From: Bacteroidota bacterium
GTDB taxonomy: Bacteria > Bacteroidota > Bacteroidia > Bacteroidales > UBA1402
Direction: 5' to 3'
DNA length: 5,524 nucleotides
NCBI GenBank assembly: GCA_030706285.1
Contig: JAUZOU010000212.1
Span: 1 to 5,524, forward strand
The first letter of the stretch is position 1, and each line of letters begins with the position of its first letter. The notes under the pieces are model-generated. The model had not been told where the DNA came from. It ran no database searches and saw only the letters and a program-made list of their open reading frames with translations. The position numbers and the translations under genes were made by a program. Below are positions 1 through 5,165 of the stretch, piece by piece.

Positions 1-2
1 AT

Positions 3-719
3 GAAAAGATATCTCAGTTAAAAATCAGAACGGTCGTTTCTCCCACAAAGGATAAGTTGGGGACTTTGGTTAAAACACTAAACCACATCGGTCATCAGCC
101 TGGAATCGTTTTCTGCAACTTCAAGGAAACCATACAGGAAGTAAGTGACTATCTAACAGCAAATCATATCCATCATGGCTGTTTCTTCGGCGGGATGGAA
201 CAAATTGACAGGGAAAGGACCCTGATCAAATTCCGGAACGGCACCCACCAACTGATTGTTGCCACCGATCTGGCAGCCAGAGGGCTCGACATTCCTGAAC
301 TGAAATTCATCATTCATTTTCAGCTGCCGCCAAGGAGTCAGGAATTCACACATAGAAATGGAAGGACAGCCAGAATGAACTCCGATGGCACCGCCTATAT
401 CCTGAAATGGGAGAAAGAAGAGCTTCCTGATTTCATCGAGGATACAAAGATCGAACAAATCAAGGATGCACCGACACCCGAAGCCCCCATCTGGAAAACA
501 CTTTATATCACCGGAGGCAGAAGGGATAAGATTTCCAAAGGGGACATCGCAGGTCTGTTCCTGAAACAGGGAGGACTCAGCAAAGAACAACTGGGAATCA
601 TCGAAATCAAACAAGATTGCTCCTACGTCGCTATACCCGCTTCAAAAATGGAGGAGCTGATCAAAACCATCAACAACAGCAAACTTAAGACAAAAAAGAT
701 ACGGGTTAGTGAGGTCTGA
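3..719 (+). CDS. dbpA: DbpA-type DEAD-box ATP-dependent RNA helicase, 3' part (5' end outside window)
   Basis: The reading frame is open from the left window edge, so 238 C-terminal residues are visible and the true start is off-window; the TTG at 57 is internal. The fragment holds RecA-like domain 2 of a DEAD-box helicase: motif IV GIVFCNF (visible residues 34-40), motif V ATDLAARGLDI (87-97) and motif VI HRNGRTAR (117-124). From about residue 165 a second domain begins with KTLYITGGRRDKI and ends near RVSEV. It matches the DbpA C-terminal RNA-binding domain, an RRM-like fold that in E. coli DbpA recognises 23S rRNA hairpin 92. The family unwinds RNA using ATP in the cytoplasm and assists 50S subunit assembly. 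Motif VI has Asn where many DEAD-box proteins have Ile (HRIGR). The N-terminal ATPase half with the DEAD motif is not in the window. The gene converges on the minus-strand operon that ends at 1002. The DbpA assignment is strong; the substrate is inferred from the family. Confidence 0.92.
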   Translation, partial: EKISQLKIRTVVSPTKDKLGTLVKTLNHIGHQPGIVFCNFKETIQEVSDYLTANHIHHGCFFGGMEQIDRERTLIKFRNGTHQLIVATDLAARGLDIPELKFIIHFQLPPRSQEFTHRNGRTARMNSDGTAYILKWEKEELPDFIEDTKIEQIKDAPTPEAPIWKTLYITGGRRDKISKGDIAGLFLKQGGLSKEQLGIIEIKQDCSYVAIPASKMEELIKTINNSKLKTKKIRVSEV

Positions 720-1001
720 AAGATATATGACGAAATAGACACAAGAGTCAGTGAGTATCAGGGTAAGAAATGGAAAGCAAACAGTATCGTTCAGGCCTGC
801 GTACATACAATGTCCATTTGCTGGAATTAGCTTCATATTTGGGATACGGTGAATGTACAACGGCATCCGTTACAAATCTTGATTAATTTCCACTATCTGT
901 TTAAAGACATGCCGTTGTATTGACTAAGAAGAAATGAAGGGCAGCATGTCTGTAAACGAAATGTCGGGGTGCCCGGGTTCATCAGAATCGAAAAAGGGTG
1001 A
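720..1001. other. Non-coding interval between convergent genes
   Basis: These 282 bases separate the ends of the helicase gene (+) and the DUF4130 gene (-). No convincing gene is present. The longest start-to-stop stretches on the plus strand are 38 codons (770-886) and 41 codons (934-1059, running into the DUF4130 gene), and neither resembles a known family. The only clear structure is the 856-919 inverted repeat. No hairpin followed by a T-run was found that would serve as a standard intrinsic terminator for either gene. Confidence 0.6.
856..919. repeat. 11-base perfect inverted repeat
   Basis: TACAACGGCAT at 856-866 is the exact reverse complement of ATGCCGTTGTA at 909-919, with 42 bases between the arms. 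G855 and T920 could add a G-U pair in RNA. The arms lie between two convergent genes, so a transcript from either strand could form the hairpin. There is no T-tract after either arm, so it is not a standard intrinsic terminator. The flanking bases (GAATG and TTGAC) are not a target-site duplication. It could stabilise mRNA ends, be the relic of a small element, or be chance. Confidence 0.55.
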
Positions 1002-1772
1002 TTATGACTGCTTTTCGGTCAGGTATTTCCAGAAGCGCACCGGCATGTGCTGTCGCTGAAGTTTGAGATTCAATCGCTCACGGATAGTCATAGTTTTGAT
1101 GTATGATTTCCAGAAATCCTGAAACAAGACTTCGTTTTCGGCCATTTGTTCAGGATGCAGTTTGCCGGAGGCTGACAGCGGATCATTTTCGTCAAAGGTG
1201 AAAACGTCCACCGTCTTCAGATTGTAATGATAACCGTAATTCCGCCGGGTATCGTAGACCACCCATTCCTGGTCGGAAAACCGGGAATGAAAATAGTCGA
1301 CGGCCAAAGGTAAGGCATTGTATTTAGGAGCGATGGGAGCGAAAAAGATGCCGTCCGCCGTTTTCTGAAAACGGACAAACTGCCGGATGCGTTCTGCTTC
1401 CTGATTGACAGATTTGGCCAACTTCATCATCGCAAGCACATCCTCATCACCAAAGTTGGTTTCTATGGAGACCGGACTGTCTATGTTTTTCCGGATATAA
1501 CGGAACAGGAGCTGATCTGAATCCGGTTCTTCCGACAACCAGACCGCCTGGATCATACGGCAGGCACCGGTAGAAACCTTCTTTTCAATGGCTTTCCATA
1601 CCCGCGCGGATTTTTCGTTTCCTGTGTAGACCGTGTAGACTTCTTCTGCAAATAACGGCAACTGACCGCCTTCTGCCACCAGATAATCCGGAAAAATCTT
1701 GCGGTTGTAGGCATCGAATATGGCTGTAAGAAGGCCTTCGAAAGTTTTGTCGTATCGATAAACAGACATCAT
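1002..1772 (-). CDS. DUF4130 / TIGR03915-type probable DNA metabolism protein, partner of the radical SAM protein
   Basis: This 256-residue protein belongs to the DUF4130 family, a conserved partner of a radical SAM protein thought to act in DNA modification or repair. Family hallmarks run the full length. The start has YDKTFEGLLTAIFDAY (residues 7-22). The middle has RIRQFVRFQK (128-137), then FFAPIAPKYN (143-152) and YDTRRNYGYHY (173-183). The end has the basic, aromatic-rich LQRQHMPVRFWKYL (238-251). No signal peptide or membrane segment is seen, so it should be cytoplasmic. In many genomes this domain is fused to a uracil-DNA-glycosylase-like region; here the protein stops after the core domain, so that part is absent. 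It begins 29 bases after the radical SAM gene ends, in the same direction, and no promoter was seen in the gap, so the two are probably cotranscribed. The start is an ATG-ATG pair with an A/T-rich leader and no Shine-Dalgarno. Family assignment is firm; biochemical function is unknown. Confidence 0.9.
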   Translation of the reverse strand: MMSVYRYDKTFEGLLTAIFDAYNRKIFPDYLVAEGGQLPLFAEEVYTVYTGNEKSARVWKAIEKKVSTGACRMIQAVWLSEEPDSDQLLFRYIRKNIDSPVSIETNFGDEDVLAMMKLAKSVNQEAERIRQFVRFQKTADGIFFAPIAPKYNALPLAVDYFHSRFSDQEWVVYDTRRNYGYHYNLKTVDVFTFDENDPLSASGKLHPEQMAENEVLFQDFWKSYIKTMTIRERLNLKLQRQHMPVRFWKYLTEKQS

Positions 1773-1801
1773 GATTGACGAAAAAATATAAGAGATTCGG
1801 G

Positions 1802-3064
1802 TTATTCCGGAAAGTCGATAGTCAATTGGTTGAGTGGTTCCTTTTTGTTTTTTTTGACGGTAGTCAGCACCTGCCGGACGTATTCGGGCGTCGCTTCCTG
1901 GACTGTAAAAGCCGGTAACTGGTGACAGGTGATAAAATATTGCGCCTTTTTCATCACGATACCGATTGCCTTTAGCTTGTCGGCGTCAAGGCGTCCGTGT
2001 CTGCGCGCCATGACAATGAGTTTGGCCGATTTGACACCGATGCCGGGGACTCTCAGAATCAGAGAATAATCGGCTTTGTTGACGTCTACCGGGAAAAATT
2101 CGGGATGCCGGAGTGCCCACGAAAGTTTGGGATCGATGGCCAAGTCCAGATCCGGATAGTTGTCATCCACGATTTCATTGACGTTGAACCCGTAAAAGCG
2201 CATCAGCCAGTCTGCCTGGTACAGACGGTTTTCGCGTACCAACGGGGCCTGTTTGATGGCCGGGAGCCGCTTGTCGTAATCGTTGACCGGAATAAAACCA
2301 GAGTAATAGACACGCTTCATAGCTGCCCGGTTGTAAAGGGCGGAGGCAACGTTGAGAATCTGTTTATCGTTCTCCGGTGTGGCACCAACAATCATCTGCG
2401 TGCTTTGGCCGGCCGGTACAAAGCGTGGCGCTGAGCGGAATTTCCGTCTTTCTTCGGCGTGCTGGGTAATGCCCTGCTGAATGGCTTTCATCGGTTGAAA
2501 CACACTTTGAAAACTTTTTTCTGGTGCAAGCAATTTCAGATTTTTCTCTGTCGGTATTTCAATGTTGACGCTCATTCTGTCGGCATACAGCCCGGCTTCG
2601 TCGATCAACGCCTGCGAAGCACCGGGAATGGCCTTGATGTGAATGTATCCGTTGTAGCGGTACACTGTCCTGAGTTCCTTGACAACACGCATCATCCGTT
2701 CCATCGTATAGTCCGGATTGTTGATGACGCCCGAACTGAGAAAAAGCCCTTCGATATAATTCCGCCGGTAAAACTCCAGCGTCAGGTTCACCAGTTCCTG
2801 CACGGTAAAGGTCGCACGCCTCAAGTCGTTGCTACGGCGGTTGATGCAATAGGCGCAATCATAGATACAATAATTGGTCATCATGATCTTCAGTAGCGAA
2901 ACACAACGCCCGTCTTCGGTAAAACTGTGGCAGATGCCCCATCCGGCAGCACTCCCGAGTTGTCCCGCAGTACCTTTACGCGTCGTCCCGCTGGAGGCGC
3001 ATGAAACATCGTATTTGGCCGATTCGGCCAGAATCTTCAGCTTTTCGAGTACCTGATCGTCCAT
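1802..3064 (-). CDS. Putative DNA modification/repair radical SAM protein (TIGR03916-type) with helix-hairpin-helix
   Basis: From the ATG at 3064 the protein has 420 residues, close to the usual ~400 of the family. An in-frame TTG at 3076 would add four residues (MSSI), but ATG is preferred. An N-terminal block KYDVSCASSGTTR (residues 17-29) precedes the radical SAM core. The iron-sulfur motif CIYDCAYC gives C66, C70 and C73 (CX3CX2C), which should hold a [4Fe-4S] cluster that cleaves S-adenosylmethionine. Other conserved stretches are LFLSSGV (107-113), RFVPAGQSTQMIVGAT (214-229) and RLYQADWLMRFY (280-291). The C-terminal third has FPVDVNKAD (324-332) and the helix-hairpin-helix LRVPGIGVKSAKLI (337-350), a fold that usually contacts the DNA backbone. 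A basic linker then leads to the final QLTIDFPE, which resembles a sliding-clamp-binding peptide. The family co-occurs with DUF4130 proteins, and that gene lies 29 bases downstream. The role in DNA modification or repair is proposed from context; substrate and product are not known. Confidence 0.93.
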   Translation of the reverse strand: MDDQVLEKLKILAESAKYDVSCASSGTTRKGTAGQLGSAAGWGICHSFTEDGRCVSLLKIMMTNYCIYDCAYCINRRSNDLRRATFTVQELVNLTLEFYRRNYIEGLFLSSGVINNPDYTMERMMRVVKELRTVYRYNGYIHIKAIPGASQALIDEAGLYADRMSVNIEIPTEKNLKLLAPEKSFQSVFQPMKAIQQGITQHAEERRKFRSAPRFVPAGQSTQMIVGATPENDKQILNVASALYNRAAMKRVYYSGFIPVNDYDKRLPAIKQAPLVRENRLYQADWLMRFYGFNVNEIVDDNYPDLDLAIDPKLSWALRHPEFFPVDVNKADYSLILRVPGIGVKSAKLIVMARRHGRLDADKLKAIGIVMKKAQYFITCHQLPAFTVQEATPEYVRQVLTTVKKNKKEPLNQLTIDFPE

Positions 3065-3106
3065 GATTGATGACAATGATTGTTACTTTCCCCCATTTCA
3101 GAAGGA

Positions 3107-3120
3107 TCGACAATGGTCGA
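3107..3120. promoter_or_regulatory. Small palindrome near the predicted radical SAM transcription start
   Basis: TCGAC (3107-3111) and GTCGA (3116-3120) are perfect inverted arms around AATG. The palindrome lies just downstream of the candidate -7 element at 3131-3138 on the minus strand, where an operator could act. Five-base arms are weak evidence and no regulator is known. Confidence 0.25.
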
Positions 3121-3130
3121 AGCATAGAAA

Positions 3131-3138
3131 CAAATATA
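3131..3138 (-). promoter_or_regulatory. Candidate Bacteroides-type -7 element for the radical SAM operon
   Basis: CAAATATA on the plus strand reads TATATTTG on the minus strand and fits TAnnTTTG. Transcription would begin near 3125 and give a leader of about 60 bases before the ATG at 3064. No good TTTG or TTG element was found at the expected upstream distance (about 3155-3161), so only half of the promoter is supported. Confidence 0.35.
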
Positions 3139-3179
3139 AGAAAAAATGGCGTTCCTATATCGAGCCCATCTGTAGCAAA

Positions 3180-3212
3180 AAGCTATATTTTCACCTGAAT
3201 ACTGTATAGCTT
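3180..3212. repeat. 8-base inverted repeat in the divergent region
   Basis: AAGCTATA at 3180-3187 pairs perfectly with TATAGCTT at 3205-3212 across a 17-base spacer. It lies upstream of both predicted promoters, so it is unlikely to be part of either mRNA leader and could only act as a DNA site. It may be chance in an A/T-rich stretch. Confidence 0.35.
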
Positions 3213-3269
3213 CTCTACTATCCGGATCATGAGCATCTTGCAAAGGAGGCTTCAAATCCGGGTTGGCTG

Positions 3270-3298
3270 TTGACAATAAAGATTTCTGGCTATCTTTG
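3270..3298 (+). promoter_or_regulatory. Bacteroides-type promoter for the NudC-type gene
   Basis: The -7 element TATCTTTG (3291-3298) matches TAnnTTTG exactly. A TTG at 3270-3272, within TTGACA, stands 18 bases upstream in the place of the -33 element. Transcription would start near 3305, leaving a leader of about 40 bases before the ATG at 3347. Confidence 0.6.
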
Positions 3299-3346
3299 TC
3301 CGATGATTTGATTAAAGACAATTCGATTCGGTAACTCGTTCAACCT

Positions 3347-4183
3347 ATGATTCAGGAAATCTATCCCCACCGCTTCAACAATCAGTATATTGCGGGCAAA
3401 CAACTTGAAGAAAACGATTTCATCCTTCATTACAATGGAAAATCACTGTTGTTGAAGGTCTGCGGTGATGAACTCAAACTGCCAACAAAAAAAGATTTTC
3501 TGAATGGTTCAGGCTTGACAGAAGCGACTTTTTTATTTACGTTGGACACTGTTTCATGCTTTCTGATATGGGATGAACCAGCGGCAGATCCATCCCGCTT
3601 CATCTACAAGGAACTCAGTTTTTTCAGGACGACCAACCAGAAAGAAATAGCCTGGATCAGCCTGGCCGGCTTTCATCTGAAAAGCTGGTACACCGAACAT
3701 CGGTTCTGTGGAGCATGCGGCACCAAAACGCACCATAAGTCCGATGAAAGAGCGATGATTTGTCCGGACTGTGGTTCCGTTTTTTATCCGAAAATATCAC
3801 CGGCCATTATTGTCGCCATCATTTGCAACGATAAACTGCTGCTGGCCAACAATACCAATTTTGCCCAAGACTGGTATTCCCTGATTGCCGGATACGTCGA
3901 TATCGGCGAAACGCTCGAGGAAACGGTCATCCGCGAAGTAAAAGAAGAAGTTGGCCTTGATGTCAAGAACATCCGGTATTACAAAAGTCAGCCTTGGCCT
4001 TTATCCGGTTCAGAGATGGTTGGATTCATTGCCGAGGCCGATGAACACCAGCCAATTTCCATAGACAACAAAGAAATTGCGAAAGCCGCATGGTTCAGCA
4101 GGGAAAATCTTCCGAACCATCCGACGAACGTGAGTATTGCCGGGGAACTGATTGAGAAATTCGAAAAAGGGGAATTAAGGTAA
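3347..4183 (+). CDS. nudC: NudC-type NADH/NAD pyrophosphatase, Nudix hydrolase with zinc ribbon
   Basis: This 278-residue protein has the NudC layout: an N-terminal domain (about 1-115), a zinc ribbon with C121, C124, C139 and C142, and a C-terminal Nudix domain. The Nudix box spans G182 to L204 and is complete, with E188, R196-E197 and E200-E201 in the GX5EX7REUXEEXGU pattern that binds divalent metal. The NADH-pyrophosphatase signature SQPWP follows at 214-218, ten residues after the box, and continues as LSGS, whereas E. coli NudC has FPxS. The family hydrolyses NADH/NAD to NMNH/NMN and AMP, and NudC of E. coli also removes NAD caps from RNA 5' ends. It is predicted to be cytoplasmic. The gene is divergent from the radical SAM operon and has its own promoter at 3270-3298. 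Its last 9 bases overlap the end of the convergent SGNH hydrolase gene. The class is clear; NADH versus capped-RNA preference is inferred. Confidence 0.93.
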   Translation: MIQEIYPHRFNNQYIAGKQLEENDFILHYNGKSLLLKVCGDELKLPTKKDFLNGSGLTEATFLFTLDTVSCFLIWDEPAADPSRFIYKELSFFRTTNQKEIAWISLAGFHLKSWYTEHRFCGACGTKTHHKSDERAMICPDCGSVFYPKISPAIIVAIICNDKLLLANNTNFAQDWYSLIAGYVDIGETLEETVIREVKEEVGLDVKNIRYYKSQPWPLSGSEMVGFIAEADEHQPISIDNKEIAKAAWFSRENLPNHPTNVSIAGELIEKFEKGELR

Positions 4184-5035
4184 GGTCAGCAACTGATACA
4201 TCAATGTACGCGCCAAACGCTCCTGCCCTTTGGTGCTCAGGTGCAGGCGGTCGAATGCCGGATTGTGGAAATAGCTCAACTGTTCTTCCACCATTGGATT
4301 CATACCCGAAACGGCATTGATGTCAATCACAGGAATACCCCACACGTTACCCGCTTCTTTGACCGCTTGTACGTAAGCATCGATGTATTCGCCACAACGA
4401 TTCTGGTAACGCTCGTCAGGTTGAACATTCTTTTCGCCGAAGTTAGCCGTTGAGCGGTGGATGGGGGTCAGCAACACAATCTGTTTATCCGGATAAAGTT
4501 GCTTCAACCGGCTTATTCCAATGTTAATGCGGCCTTTATAGGTATCGCCTGACATGACAAGCGTACGCATTTTCCTGGTAACCAGCTTGCCTGGCTCACC
4601 ACGGGCAGCCATTACCTGTGCTTCATTTTCGGTATACCATTCGCCGACAGGTACGCCGTTATTGAAATCGTTGGTTCCCATCCAAACCAGAATGGCATCA
4701 ACCTCATCACCATGTTCTTTTTTGAGCTTTTCTGCTTGATTGGGCACATCGTTCCATTGCCGTCCGCTAATCCCATACACATAAGGAGTCATACACAACC
4801 ATTCCTGCAAGAATGACCAGTATTTCCTGATTTCATTGCCATAGCAGTTCGGATCGGTCATGGAATCGCCCAGATAAGCGACTCGCTTGCCTGCCCACGG
4901 ATGCTGTATCCAGCCATGAGGCTTTTCACAAGAATCTTTCACTTCCGGCCGTTGCGGCTGTCCGAAAGCTGACACATAGACAGGACTCAGTAAGAAACAG
5001 GCAGCGAGTATCAGGATGTTGTTTTTCATTGACAT
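4175..5035 (-). CDS. Secreted SGNH/GDSL-family hydrolase (probable esterase)
   Basis: This 286-residue protein (284 if the second Met, at 5029, is used) has a short N-terminal signal peptide: K4, then a hydrophobic stretch, with likely signal peptidase I cleavage after VSA (residue 23). LAAC at 10-13 resembles a lipobox but comes only a few residues into the hydrophobic core, so a lipoprotein is less likely. The SGNH blocks are clear: block I YLGDSMTD with nucleophile S58, block II YGISG (87-91), block III MGTND with N122, and block V FDRLHLS with D262 and H265. Such enzymes cleave ester bonds. Secreted Bacteroidales members often remove acetyl or acyl groups from polysaccharides, but the substrate here is unknown and no glycan-degrading genes are in view. 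A strong promoter match lies at 5068-5098, so it is probably transcribed on its own. It converges on and overlaps by 9 bases the NudC-type gene, leaving no space for a separate terminator. Confidence 0.88.
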   Translation of the reverse strand: MSMKNNILILAACFLLSPVYVSAFGQPQRPEVKDSCEKPHGWIQHPWAGKRVAYLGDSMTDPNCYGNEIRKYWSFLQEWLCMTPYVYGISGRQWNDVPNQAEKLKKEHGDEVDAILVWMGTNDFNNGVPVGEWYTENEAQVMAARGEPGKLVTRKMRTLVMSGDTYKGRINIGISRLKQLYPDKQIVLLTPIHRSTANFGEKNVQPDERYQNRCGEYIDAYVQAVKEAGNVWGIPVIDINAVSGMNPMVEEQLSYFHNPAFDRLHLSTKGQERLARTLMYQLLTLP

Positions 5036-5067
5036 GGACTGTTTATCGTTAAGTTGAAACGTTCACG

Positions 5068-5098
5068 CAAAAATAGTCGCTTCTACAGTGTGTTCAAA
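5068..5098 (-). promoter_or_regulatory. Bacteroides-type promoter for the SGNH hydrolase gene
   Basis: On the minus strand the region reads TTTG (5098-5095), 19 bases, then TATTTTTG (5075-5068), which fits TAnnTTTG. Both elements match and the spacing is in the expected 19-21 range. Transcription would start near 5062, giving a leader of about 26 bases before the ATG at 5035. This is the best promoter in the window. Confidence 0.65.
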
Positions 5099-5165
5099 TT
5101 AATTTACGAAAAAACAGTGGAAAGAGCATCGCCAGTTTTGTCCGGCCAGGTTCGTTTTTTCATGT

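Larger units (their letters stand above)
3065..3346. promoter_or_regulatory. Divergent intergenic control region
   Basis: These 282 bases lie between the starts of the radical SAM operon (-) and the NudC-type gene (+). They contain one candidate promoter for each direction and several short inverted repeats: ACAATGATTGT at 3073-3083, TCGACAATGGTCGA at 3107-3120, and an 8-base pair of arms at 3180-3212. The hexamer GACAAT occurs four times, at 3072, 3109, 3272 and 3317. No regulator-binding site could be named. A minus-strand reading frame crosses most of the region, but it overlaps the radical SAM start and resembles no known protein. Confidence 0.6.

Noticed and set aside
1..21. ATG at base 1 as a gene start
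   Set aside because: This frame stops at base 21 after six codons. The helicase frame begins at base 3 and is open from the edge.
642..866. 74-residue minus-strand reading frame overlapping the helicase end
   Set aside because: It overlaps the conserved C-terminal RNA-binding domain of the helicase and resembles no protein family.
770..886. 38-codon plus-strand reading frame in the gap after the helicase gene
   Set aside because: It has an ATG, but no recognisable family, no supporting promoter and no clear ribosome-binding context, and the left arm of the inverted repeat lies inside it. A length of 38 codons is within chance expectation.
856..919. Inverted repeat as a miniature transposable element
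   Set aside because: The flanking bases GAATG and TTGAC are not direct repeats, and no second copy is seen in the window.
964..975. GC-rich mini-hairpin (CGGG-GTG-CCCG) as a terminator for the DUF4130 gene
   Set aside because: The stem is only four pairs and no T-run follows on the minus strand.
1997..2896. Two 145-residue plus-strand reading frames inside the radical SAM gene
   Set aside because: They are antisense to strongly conserved radical SAM sequence and have no family resemblance of their own.
3037..3321. 94-residue minus-strand reading frame covering the divergent region
   Set aside because: It overlaps the start of the radical SAM gene in another frame, covers both candidate promoters and has no recognisable domain.
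4997..5035. LAAC near the SGNH hydrolase N-terminus as a lipoprotein signal
   Set aside because: The cysteine is at residue 13, with the hydrophobic segment continuing past it to a good VSA cleavage site at residue 23. An ordinary secreted protein fits better, but the lipoprotein option is not excluded.
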